Shown here: piece after piece, positions 33,430 through 41,191 of the stretch
Numbering within the stretch: position 1 is the first letter of the stretch
Layout of the letters: every line of letters begins with the position of its first letter
NCBI GenBank assembly: GCA_036795455.1
Contig: DAIRET010000002.1
Span: forward strand, 20,293 to 84,292
Source of the DNA: DAIRET01 sp036795455
GTDB lineage: Bacteria; Bacteroidota; Ignavibacteria; Ignavibacteriales; Ignavibacteriaceae
Reading direction: 5' to 3'
DNA length: 64,000 nt
Position numbers and translations under genes: made by a program
Notes under the pieces: model-generated
Told to the model about the DNA's origin: nothing
The model's input: only the letters and a program-made list of their open reading frames with translations
Databases searched by the model: none

Positions 33430-35020
33430 CTTCTTTCAACCACAAATTGATTAGTTTAGCAGCTTCAGCCGGATTTTGTCCTACGTAGTTGACAATTTTC
33501 TCCTGCCTTATCTTTTTACTTATAGCTTCATCGCTAATTTCGTCTTCAATATCACCAATTTCTATAACCGGTTTCCTTTTTCGGGATGCTGGTTTTTGAA
33601 CTATTTCCATCTTTCCCCCTTCTGCCTGCATGTCATCATTTGCATAACTACCGGGTTGCCTTACCGTACCGATTATTATTTTTTCATTTTTCAAACGTTT
33701 TAGCAATCCTTTTAATACAAACATTGCCGCAAGAATTGATGCTATTACTATAATTATGTTTGAAATATCGTCCATATTTCCGAACGGAGAAGATTCCGTA
33801 TCCATTGTTCCTTTATATTCCTGTGATTCAAAAGGAATGCTAACAACCGACACTATATCGTTTCTTTCGGGGTTATAACCAACCGACTGCATTATAACCG
33901 GTTCTAATTTCTTAAGCTGTTCATCAGGGCGAGGTTCAACTACTGTTTCTACCTGGTCCCCTTTTTTAATTTCTTTTGTTATACCGTTGATTACTGCGGC
34001 AACAGTAATCCTTTTTATGTTACCAGTTCCTTCGATAACTCTTTGAACGGTTTTACTTACTTCGTAATTGGTAATGTTATTTTCGTTATTCAGTGCAGTT
34101 GAATCGCTTATTGATCTTCCGCCCGATTCAGATTTTGTAATTTGCTCGCTTATTATTACCTGTGATTCCGGGTCAAAAGTTTCCATGGTTTTTTCAACCT
34201 GGTTGAAATCAAGGTCGACGTTTATTTTAATAATTGAATTTCCGTAGCCAAGAACGTTATCGAGGATGCTTTGAGCTTTATTTGCAAGATAGTTTTCAAC
34301 ATTATTTTTAAGTTCATACTGCTTGCTTGAAATTGCTCCAAGCGAATTATCTTCAGATTCTTCAGAAAGTAATCGTCCTTTAGAATCAACTATTGTAACT
34401 TTATTCGGTTTTAAACCTTCAACACTGCTTGCGATAAGATGCGAAATTGCAAGGACGCTTTTCTTCGGCAGGTCGGCAGTATTTTTCAACTTAAGCACAA
34501 CCGATGCCGTTGGGTCTTTTTGTTCATCGCGAAAAACGCTTTTCGCCGGAAAAACTATATGCACTCTTGCAGCTTCGATATTTGATTGTTGAAGAATTGT
34601 TCTTGCAAGTTCTCCTTCAAGAGCGCGTTTATAACTTAGTTTCTGCATGAATTCCGACATACCCATTGTATTTTTATCGAAAATCTCGTACCCGACTATT
34701 CCCGAATTAGGAACTCCTTTTGCTGCCAGAGCCAGTCTCATTTCGTACAGTTTCTCTTTCGGTATTCTGATAGTCTGCCCGTTATCTTCTATTTTATAGG
34801 GAATCTTCTGTTCAGTTAAATGTTCAATTACCTGCGAAGCATCTTCTGATGCAAGGTTTGTGTACAAAGCTGAATAATTCGGCTCGTTAAGAAAGAACAT
34901 TACAACTATAAGAAAGAAAAATGACAGAACTACCAATCCGCCTATCAGTAAACGCTGCGAGATCGATAGCTTGTTAAAAATTTGAATTAAAGGCTGAAGA
35001 AGTTTTTTTCCTTGTTCCAC
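33419..35020 (-). CDS. fliF: Flagellar MS-ring protein FliF
   Basis: An N-terminal membrane helix (about 25-46) is followed by the YscJ/FliF domain (NYSALYTNLASEDASQVIEHLTEQKIPYKI, ARVHIVFPAKSVFRDEQKDPTASVVLKL) and the RBM3/beta-collar region. A second helix is at about 420-438 (IIIVIASILAAMFVLKGLL). A C-terminal cytoplasmic tail (VNYVGQNPAEAAKLINLWLKEDEY) binds FliG. Length 533 is close to the 552 of Salmonella. It starts 4 bases after fliE. Confidence 0.97.
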   Translation of the reverse strand: MEQGKKLLQPLIQIFNKLSISQRLLIGGLVVLSFFFLIVVMFFLNEPNYSALYTNLASEDASQVIEHLTEQKIPYKIEDNGQTIRIPKEKLYEMRLALAAKGVPNSGIVGYEIFDKNTMGMSEFMQKLSYKRALEGELARTILQQSNIEAARVHIVFPAKSVFRDEQKDPTASVVLKLKNTADLPKKSVLAISHLIASSVEGLKPNKVTIVDSKGRLLSEESEDNSLGAISSKQYELKNNVENYLANKAQSILDNVLGYGNSIIKINVDLDFNQVEKTMETFDPESQVIISEQITKSESGGRSISDSTALNNENNITNYEVSKTVQRVIEGTGNIKRITVAAVINGITKEIKKGDQVETVVEPRPDEQLKKLEPVIMQSVGYNPERNDIVSVVSIPFESQEYKGTMDTESSPFGNMDDISNIIIVIASILAAMFVLKGLLKRLKNEKIIIGTVRQPGSYANDDMQAEGGKMEIVQKPASRKRKPVIEIGDIEDEISDEAISKKIRQEKIVNYVGQNPAEAAKLINLWLKEDEY

Positions 35021-35024
35021 TTTA

Positions 35025-35312
35025 CTACTGCATTCTTGTTAATTCTTTATACATATCAATTGATTTATTTCTAATTTCCATTAGAAGTTCGAGGCTTGTT
35101 TTCGCTTTTTCCCCGGCTATCATAACTTCGTGAAGTTCAACACCTTTTCCTTCAATAAAGTCCTGAAGCATATTTTTGGATTCCGACTGTTCCATGTTTA
35201 CCTGTTTAACAAAGCCTGTAAAAATGTTATCGAAGTTTGAAACTTTATCGGTTTCTAATTTTTTAACCTGGTTTACTGCCGGGTTCCAGCCTGAAAGAGC
35301 ACCTATTTTCAT
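35025..35312 (-). CDS. fliE: Flagellar hook-basal body protein FliE
   Basis: A 95-residue protein that links the MS ring to the rod. The C-terminal half has the conserved pattern FIEGKGVELHEVMIAGEKAKTSLELLMEIRNKSIDMYKELTRMQ. The length and the place between flgC and fliF fit. It follows the 75-residue unknown by one base. Confidence 0.94.
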   Translation of the reverse strand: MKIGALSGWNPAVNQVKKLETDKVSNFDNIFTGFVKQVNMEQSESKNMLQDFIEGKGVELHEVMIAGEKAKTSLELLMEIRNKSIDMYKELTRMQ

Positions 35313-35313
35313 T

Positions 35314-35541
35314 TTATCCTCTCCTATCGAATATTGAACCGATTGAAACCCCGGACATTTTTCCGCTTCTTTGATAAAAATGATAATCCATTATTGTATC
35401 CTTGTTACCGGGATACAGACCTGAAAAGAAAGCTTTTTCTTCTTTTGATACTGTATTTTCCGCAACGATTTTGGGTGATTGATTAACCATTGCAGTTCTT
35501 ACGATATTATAGTTTCCTATTGAGTTTTCAGCGATTTTCAT
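35314..35541 (-). CDS. Unknown 75-residue protein between flgC and fliE
   Basis: A small soluble protein of no recognised family, from MKIAENSIGNYNIVRTAMVN to VSIGSIFDRRG. There is no signal peptide or membrane helix. The start at 35541 leaves a one-base gap to flgC; an upstream in-frame ATG at 35568 would overlap flgC by 26 bases. flgB-flgC-fliE are normally adjacent, so an extra gene here is unusual. It may be a small export substrate or rod-associated factor; this is inference from position. Confidence 0.55.
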   Translation of the reverse strand: MKIAENSIGNYNIVRTAMVNQSPKIVAENTVSKEEKAFFSGLYPGNKDTIMDYHFYQRSGKMSGVSIGSIFDRRG

Positions 35542-35542
35542 A

Positions 35543-36040
35543 TTACATGTCCAGTGTGTCTTTAGCAATTTGTTTTGATGCGTTAAAAGCTGTTAAATTA
35601 GCTTCGTATCCTCTTGTAGCGGCAATCATATCTACCATTTCAGTTACCACATTAACGTTGGGCATAAGAACGTAACCGTTTTCATTTGCATCCGGGTGTT
35701 CCGGCATATAAACCATATCGCCCATAGTGGGGTCGTCTACTTCCATTCCGCTAATATCATAATTTGAGCCTGTACTGATACCGGCGCTTTTTGCTGTTCC
35801 CCGGATATGATTATCGCTTGTTGCTTTAAGCGGTATAAATTGCTGCGGTTCAATTGCTTTTGCAACATCGTTACCTGTTGTTGCAATTTTTAATATTTTT
35901 CTTTTATAAGGAACTCCTTCGCCTGTTTTTGTGCTATCTATATTAGCAAGATTTTTAGCGACCATATCCATTTTTTTTCTTTGAATGTTCATTCCAAGAG
36001 AGCTATAGTCAAACCCGTTAAAATTAGTGTTAATTTTCAT
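35543..36040 (-). CDS. flgC: Flagellar proximal rod protein FlgC
   Basis: The product has the rod motif (NIQRKKMDMVAKNLANIDSTKTGEGVPYKRKIL) and the C-terminal VNVVTEMVDMIAATRGYEANLTAFNASKQIAKDTL, both specific for FlgC; DDPTMGDMVYMPEHPDANENGYVLMPN is also a FlgC hallmark. At 165 residues it is some 30 longer than the enteric protein. It overlaps flgB by 4 bases. Confidence 0.96.
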   Translation of the reverse strand: MKINTNFNGFDYSSLGMNIQRKKMDMVAKNLANIDSTKTGEGVPYKRKILKIATTGNDVAKAIEPQQFIPLKATSDNHIRGTAKSAGISTGSNYDISGMEVDDPTMGDMVYMPEHPDANENGYVLMPNVNVVTEMVDMIAATRGYEANLTAFNASKQIAKDTLDM

Positions 36041-36429
36041 GCACGTCCTCCTTTAATTACGCTTTGAACATTTTTAAAGTATCCGCTAAGTTTTCTTACG
36101 GCAAATTTGAACACGATAGTATTTTCTGCGAGATCCGCCATTTCTTTTTCAATATCAACATTATTAACGCCCGAATACATCTCCCCGGCTGAGTTTTTAA
36201 CAACATTCAGATTATTCTCCAATCCTTCAGGCTTTTGCGGCGTGATGTGCTTCTGGCTGGTAATGTTTAGATTGTTATTTGCACTGCCGGATAAAAAATC
36301 CTGGAAAGAGACTTCTTCCCGGACATAATTCTCTGTTGAAAGGTTAGCAATATTTTTATTGATCACCTTTTGTTTAAGAGAGGTATACCCGACTAGTTTT
36401 TCAAGCATTCCAAGTGTTGGTTCAGACAT
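36037..36429 (-). CDS. flgB: Flagellar proximal rod protein FlgB
   Basis: A 130-residue rod subunit: LGMLEKLVGYTSLKQKVINKNIANLSTENYVREEVSFQDFL near the start and VNNVDIEKEMADLAENTIVFKFAVRKLSGYFKNVQSVIKGG near the end, as in FlgB. It is the first gene of the longest transcript of the window, which appears to run to flgE. The best sigma-54-like promoter of the window lies 33 bases upstream. Confidence 0.95.
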   Translation of the reverse strand: MSEPTLGMLEKLVGYTSLKQKVINKNIANLSTENYVREEVSFQDFLSGSANNNLNITSQKHITPQKPEGLENNLNVVKNSAGEMYSGVNNVDIEKEMADLAENTIVFKFAVRKLSGYFKNVQSVIKGGRA

Positions 36430-36459
36430 TAGTTTTCCATTTCTTTTTTATTATACTTT

Positions 36460-36475
36460 GGCAAAACTAATGCCA
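36460..36475 (-). promoter_or_regulatory. Candidate sigma-54 promoter of flgB operon
   Basis: Minus-strand TGGCAT-N5-TTGCC. Both invariant pairs, GG at -24 and GC at -12, are present with exactly ten bases between them. It is placed about 33 bases before the flgB ATG in a non-coding gap. This is the strongest of three such matches in front of flagellar units. Confidence 0.6.
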
Positions 36476-36524
36476 CGGGGATTCCGTTAAATTTTGTCTA
36501 AAAATGTAGTGGTAGGAGATTGAG

Positions 36525-36546
36525 AATGGCTAAAATTCTACAAATG
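36525..36546 (-). promoter_or_regulatory. Candidate upstream activator element, flgB copy
   Basis: Plus-strand AATGGCTAAAATT-N2-ACAAATG, 49 bases upstream of the -24 box and non-coding. It agrees with the fliL copy at 17 of 22 positions. It may be the binding site of the activator that sigma-54 promoters need. Confidence 0.35.
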
Positions 36547-36550
36547 TTAA

Positions 36551-36799
36551 TTATTCGGCAAAGTAATCGAACTGGATCGTTTTAGTTTCACCGCAGGAAC
36601 AAACGAATTTTATTTCTTTAATGTTTTCGTTTTCGTCCTTTTTCAGCAACACTTTAATCCCGTCTTTGCTTTCTTCTTCAACCGTAATTGATACATTCCC
36701 CGTAACTTTAACGTCTTTTGATTTAATTAAAGCATCTTTTTTTGATACTTCGCGCGGAGTAATTTCGATAAATCTATAGTTTTCAAATTCACTTTTCAT
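36551..36799 (-). CDS. Unknown 82-residue protein after cheB
   Basis: No family recognised. Soluble, Lys/Glu-rich, with a predicted beta-rich C-terminal half and a CSCG motif (KFVCSCGETKTIQFDYF) that could be a half metal site or just a sharp turn. The start at 36799 overlaps the cheB stop by 11 bases; an upstream start at 36850 would overlap more. It is the last gene of the chemotaxis unit, so it is probably co-expressed with cheB. Confidence 0.6.
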   Translation of the reverse strand: MKSEFENYRFIEITPREVSKKDALIKSKDVKVTGNVSITVEEESKDGIKVLLKKDENENIKEIKFVCSCGETKTIQFDYFAE

Positions 36800-37871
36800 T
36801 TGCCATAACCCTATTAATTGTAACCGGTATTCTTTCAATCGGAAGCACAACGTCTGCTAACCCTGCATCAACAATAGCTTTCGGCATACCATAAACGACA
36901 CACGTTTCTTCATCCTGGGCAATTGCATGACCGCCGATACTTTTTAACTCTGTAATTCCTTCGAGCCCGTCCCGTCCCATTCCCGTCATTATTACCCCCA
37001 AAGTATATTTGCCGTAAACTTTATTGACTGAATCGAGCATAACGTCAACGGATGGTTTATTCAATGAATCTTTAGGTTCATCCGATATTTCAATTCTTAC
37101 ATTAGAAGGAGAACTACCGCGAACTTTCAGGTGTCTTCCTCCCTGCGCAATATACACAATATTCGATTTTATGTTTTCACCATCTTCCGCCTCTTTTACT
37201 TCAAGCTTGCTCATTCCGTTCAGTCTGTCTGCGAGTGATTTTGTGAACTTCGGAGGCATATGTTGAACTACGAAAACCGGGCAGTTAATTTTTTCCGATA
37301 ATTGCGGAATTACTTTTTGTAATGCGAATGGACCCCCGGTTGAAATCCCTATTGCGAGGGCTTTGTAAGCCATCAAAGGTAAATCCTGTATAATCGATGT
37401 TACTGAAGCAGGTCTTCTATATGCTGGACTTGCCGCTTGAAGCCTTTGCATCCGTTTCTTAAACTTATTCTGGCTTATAATAGCTTTAACCTTTTTAATA
37501 AGGTCATCTTTTATTTTTGTAATATTAACGCTTACGAAGGACATTTCTTTCGGGATAAAATCAACTGCCCCCAATTCCATAGCTTTAATTGTAGCTTCGG
37601 CTCCTTCGGATGTTAATGAGCTGACCATTATTACCGGGGTAGGACAATCCGCCATAATCTTTTTTAATGCTGCAAGCCCATCCATTTTCGGCATTTCAAC
37701 GTCAAGAGTAATTAGGTCCGGTTTTAATTTGCACGCCTGATTATATCCGTCAAGTCCATCCCTTGCGGTTCCAATAATCTTAATTTGTGGATCGGATTCC
37801 AATAAAATGGAAAGAGATTTCCGCATGAATGCTGAATCATCTACTACTAAAACTTTAATAAAATCTTCCAC
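36789..37871 (-). CDS. cheB: Chemotaxis protein-glutamate methylesterase CheB
   Basis: An N-terminal receiver (VLVVDDSAFMRKSL, phosphorylated Asp57 in LITLDVEMPKMDG) is joined to the methylesterase domain. The catalytic triad is visible as Ser177 (GISTGGP), His204 (VVQHMPP) and Asp301 (MTGMGRDG). It removes methyl groups from receptors and completes adaptation with CheR, encoded in the same unit. Length 360 is normal. It lies 3 bases after cheA. Confidence 0.96.
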   Translation of the reverse strand: MEDFIKVLVVDDSAFMRKSLSILLESDPQIKIIGTARDGLDGYNQACKLKPDLITLDVEMPKMDGLAALKKIMADCPTPVIMVSSLTSEGAEATIKAMELGAVDFIPKEMSFVSVNITKIKDDLIKKVKAIISQNKFKKRMQRLQAASPAYRRPASVTSIIQDLPLMAYKALAIGISTGGPFALQKVIPQLSEKINCPVFVVQHMPPKFTKSLADRLNGMSKLEVKEAEDGENIKSNIVYIAQGGRHLKVRGSSPSNVRIEISDEPKDSLNKPSVDVMLDSVNKVYGKYTLGVIMTGMGRDGLEGITELKSIGGHAIAQDEETCVVYGMPKAIVDAGLADVVLPIERIPVTINRVMANEK

Positions 37872-37874
37872 TCT

Positions 37875-39656
37875 TTACACTCTAAGTTTATTAATTATTT
37901 CTGATAGGTCCAAAATTACAACAACTTTTCCGTCCCCCATAATTGTTGAACCTGCAATTCCTTCTATATTTCCTAAATAAGCACCGAGAGATTTAATCAC
38001 AACTTCTTTTTGACCAAGTAAGAAATCAACTTTAATTCCGAATGTTTTTTCTGCCAGTCCGACAATCACCACGTATTGCCATTTCTTCTCTTCAACCGAA
38101 TCCTCTTTATAAAGAATTCCGCTAATATCAATTAAAGGAATTACACTTTCACGCAGTTTAATAACTTCTTTCTGGTTTACTGTATAAATCTGTTCATTAT
38201 TCACTCTTATTACTTCAAGCACAGAGTTCAGAGGAATCACTATTGTCTCTGCATTTATCTGGACGAGTAATCCTTGAATTATTGCAAGTGTAAGAGGAAG
38301 TTTTATAACAATTTTGGTTCCCTGCCCCACAGTTGAATCAACATTAATAATACCACGCAGTTTTGTAACATTCGTTTTTACAACGTCCATACCGACACCT
38401 CTGCCGGAGACATTTGTTACTTTTTCTGCTGTCGAAAAGCCGGGGACAAAAATTAGACCGAAAACCTCATTCTTTGAGAGTTCATCTGCCCTTGCTTGCG
38501 TTATTAAGCCTTTGCTAATTGCCTTAGCTTTAATAAAATCCGGGTTAATTCCTTTCCCGTCATCTTCAACAGTGATTATTATATTATTCCCTTCATGCTC
38601 TGCCGAAAGCGTAACTATACCTTTTGCGTTTTTTCCTTTGCTAACTCTTTCTTCCGGGCTTTCAACTCCATGGTCAACCGAGTTTCTTACAAGATGAACG
38701 AGAGGGTCGTTGATTTCTTCGATCAAGGTTTTATCGAGCTCGGTTTCTTCTCCTTTTATAACAAGCTCAATATCTTTGTGCATTTCTTTGCATAAATCTC
38801 TAATCAACCTGGGGAACCGGTTAAAGACTTTACCGATTTTAACCATTCTTGTTTTCATAACCGCAAGTTGAAGTTCGGTTGTCATAATATCGATTTGCCT
38901 TGTTGCTTCCGAAAGGTCTTTTACAAGTTTCGTCCCTTCATATTGTAATGAAGCGTCCTGGTGAATTTGCGTAAGCCTGTTTCTTCCAAGTACTAATTCG
39001 GAAACTATATTAACAAGATTATCAAGCCTTTCTACGTCCACACGGATTGAGTTATCAACTCTTTTTTGAGTAATAATATCAGCTGTTCTCTTAGCCGCGG
39101 CGGCATTTTCTTTCGTTTCTTCCTGTTTAACATCATTAACCGGTGATTCCGGTTCTTCTACAATTGTAACTTCCGGTTCAGCATCTTTTTCATCTGATAA
39201 AACAGGCAGGGTTGGCTCTTCTACCGTACTTTTTTCTTCTTGTTCAACGAAAAGGTTTTCTAAAATCTGAATTGGAGCAGAAATATCAAAATTTTCGGTA
39301 AATGTAGACTCAATGATTTTTAGCAAGGCTTTCATACTATCAAAAGCAGCTAAGAGGGCGGTCATTATTCTTTCATTAAGCTGGATTTCGTTTTTACGCA
39401 GTTTGTTCAGAATGTCTTCGCATCTGTGTGTTACTGCAGTCATTTTTTCGAGTCCCAGAAATCCTGATGTCCCTTTAATTGTATGAAATGCTCTAAACAC
39501 CTTGTTAAGAAGATCTGTGTCGTTTGGTTTTATTTCAAGTTCAACAAGTTCAACATCAAGGTTTTCAAAAATTTCTCTTGTTTCAACAATAAAACTGTCG
39601 AAAATCTCCTTCATTGAAGGATCGTTAAAAATCATGTCTTTGTCTAAGTTTTCCAT
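37875..39656 (-). CDS. cheA: Chemotaxis histidine kinase CheA
   Basis: P1 HPt domain with phosphoacceptor His58 (FRAFHTIKGTSGFLG), then an acidic Glu/Pro-rich linker of about 90 residues (115-205) where a CheY-binding P2 domain is not evident. The P3 dimerisation helix follows, then P4 kinase (NDPLVHLVRNSVDHGVE, VEDDGKGI, GRGVGMDVV) and the P5 CheW-like domain. It phosphorylates CheY and CheB in response to receptors. It has 593 residues against 654 in E. coli, mostly due to the P2 gap. Confidence 0.96.
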   Translation of the reverse strand: MENLDKDMIFNDPSMKEIFDSFIVETREIFENLDVELVELEIKPNDTDLLNKVFRAFHTIKGTSGFLGLEKMTAVTHRCEDILNKLRKNEIQLNERIMTALLAAFDSMKALLKIIESTFTENFDISAPIQILENLFVEQEEKSTVEEPTLPVLSDEKDAEPEVTIVEEPESPVNDVKQEETKENAAAAKRTADIITQKRVDNSIRVDVERLDNLVNIVSELVLGRNRLTQIHQDASLQYEGTKLVKDLSEATRQIDIMTTELQLAVMKTRMVKIGKVFNRFPRLIRDLCKEMHKDIELVIKGEETELDKTLIEEINDPLVHLVRNSVDHGVESPEERVSKGKNAKGIVTLSAEHEGNNIIITVEDDGKGINPDFIKAKAISKGLITQARADELSKNEVFGLIFVPGFSTAEKVTNVSGRGVGMDVVKTNVTKLRGIINVDSTVGQGTKIVIKLPLTLAIIQGLLVQINAETIVIPLNSVLEVIRVNNEQIYTVNQKEVIKLRESVIPLIDISGILYKEDSVEEKKWQYVVIVGLAEKTFGIKVDFLLGQKEVVIKSLGAYLGNIEGIAGSTIMGDGKVVVILDLSEIINKLRV

Positions 39657-39658
39657 AA

Positions 39659-40417
39659 CTATTTAAACAGGTTATCAACTTCCTCTTGAGTTGTTTTTAT
39701 TGATTGATTTACGAGAACGTCTATCTCTTTTTGTCTCTCTTCCTTGTTAGAATAAGAAGCATTCGGATCAAAGACAACCCCTTCGGGCGTTTCCATTACT
39801 ATTCCTTTAATATCGGCATTTAAGTCCGCATGATCAATATCCTGTATCAACGATGAAAGTTTTGAATGCACCGACTCTATCAAATGATTTACAGATGCGA
39901 GCTGTTGTGCGGTTATATCCTGTACTTGTAAGGAGAGAGTAATCTGGTAAGAATCCGCTTTTATTTTTGCAATGTTTTCAAGAATATTTGTCTTTTGCAG
40001 TTCCGCTGCTTTTGACGGAGAAATTTTTTCTACAAGAGAAAGGACTTCTTCATTGTCTTTGAACATTTCTTTCAGCTTTTCATAGCTGCTAACTCTTTCA
40101 TTAATATCCTTGAAAAAATCTACAGCCTGGCTTTCGATACCGGTAAGGATATTTGTTATTTCATCAACGAGGTCGAGAATTTCCGTAGTCGCCAGCTCGG
40201 TTGCACTTGTAACGTTCTGGATCTGGTTTGCCGCTTGCGGAATTTTACGTGTACTGTCGGCAATCGACAGGTTGATGTTTTCCAATAAAGGAACAATATC
40301 TCTCATAAATTCAATAAGGCTTTGAATAACCGGGACTATTCTTTCACCAAACTTAAAAATATTCTTTAGGTCTGTTAGTTTTTCAAAAACCGTAGTCATG
40401 CTGTTTAAATTACTCAT
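39659..40417 (-). CDS. cheZ: CheZ-like CheY-P phosphatase
   Basis: A 252-residue helical protein. The sequence SLQVQDITAQQLASVNHLI reproduces the CheZ active-site helix: Asp167 and Gln171 (DITAQ) correspond to Asp143 and Gln147 of E. coli CheZ (DLTGQ). The C-terminal EEVDNLFK resembles the CheY-binding tail (xxVDDLLxxLGF). The long central helices suit the CheZ dimer hairpin. It would dephosphorylate CheY-P. Position between cheA and cheY supports the call. Confidence 0.82.
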   Translation of the reverse strand: MSNLNSMTTVFEKLTDLKNIFKFGERIVPVIQSLIEFMRDIVPLLENINLSIADSTRKIPQAANQIQNVTSATELATTEILDLVDEITNILTGIESQAVDFFKDINERVSSYEKLKEMFKDNEEVLSLVEKISPSKAAELQKTNILENIAKIKADSYQITLSLQVQDITAQQLASVNHLIESVHSKLSSLIQDIDHADLNADIKGIVMETPEGVVFDPNASYSNKEERQKEIDVLVNQSIKTTQEEVDNLFK

Positions 40418-40425
40418 TATAACTC

Positions 40426-40809
40426 CTAATTTGATTGAGCTGATAAAATCTGGTCGATTTTCTCTTTTAACACTTGCGGTGTAAAAGGTTTAATTATATA
40501 GTTTGATACTTTAGCTTGAAGAGCTTCGATTATATCTTCTTTAACTCCCCTTGTGGTTACCATTAGGATAGGGACATTCGCAAAATCTGCATTCCCCCGA
40601 ATTCCTTTTGTTAATTCAAGTCCGGACAATACAGGCATATTCCAGTCTGTAATAACAAAGTTAATTGTTCTATCGCTATCAAGTTTAGTTAAGGCTTCCT
40701 GTCCGTCGGCGGCTTCCACAAATTCGCTATAGCCCAGGTTTTTCAATGAATTAACGACGATTCTTCTCATAGTTAGTGAATCATCCACTACTAAAAATTT
40801 CAATGACAT
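40426..40809 (-). CDS. cheY: Chemotaxis response regulator CheY
   Basis: A single receiver domain of 127 residues: acidic pair in VVDDSLTMRRI, Asp55 in VITDWNMPVLSG, Thr in MVTTRG and Lys in YIIKPF. The DWNMP form and the length are those of motor-binding CheY. Its target is the N-terminal helix of FliM at 21399-22379. It lies 14 bases after the second receiver. Confidence 0.93.
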   Translation of the reverse strand: MSLKFLVVDDSLTMRRIVVNSLKNLGYSEFVEAADGQEALTKLDSDRTINFVITDWNMPVLSGLELTKGIRGNADFANVPILMVTTRGVKEDIIEALQAKVSNYIIKPFTPQVLKEKIDQILSAQSN

Positions 40810-40823
40810 GTTTTCCTCGTAAT

Positions 40824-41189
40824 TTAGTTTAAATACTTTGCAACTTCATATTGAATTCTCTTCGGGTCAAAAGGTTTAATTAGGTAAGAATTTGCACCGC
40901 AGCTTAATCCTTTTTGAACTTCTTCACTGCCTGCCAGTGAAGAAAGAATAATAATGGGAATATCGCTGTAAGAATCGTTTTGTCTAATAATTTTAATAAA
41001 CTCGTAACCATCAAGATTCGGCATGTTAAGATCAGTTATTACCAGGTCGATTTTGTGCTGCGGAAGTTTTTCGGCTGCTTCCATTCCATCCGAGGCGGAA
41101 ATTACCTCGAAACCGCTTAAACAAAGCGAAGCTGTAACAAATTTCCTGATTGTTGGCGAATCATCAGCTACTAAAATAACTTTTTTCAT
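40824..41189 (-). CDS. Second CheY-like single-domain response regulator
   Basis: A 121-residue receiver: VADDSPTIRKF, Asp53 in VITDLNMPNLDG, ILSSL with Ser in the Thr position, and YLIKPF. It differs from the neighbouring CheY throughout, so this is not a recent duplicate. It may act as a phosphate sink or a second motor effector. The two lie between cheR and cheZ. Confidence 0.88.
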   Translation of the reverse strand: MKKVILVADDSPTIRKFVTASLCLSGFEVISASDGMEAAEKLPQHKIDLVITDLNMPNLDGYEFIKIIRQNDSYSDIPIIILSSLAGSEEVQKGLSCGANSYLIKPFDPKRIQYEVAKYLN

Positions 41190-41191
41190 TA

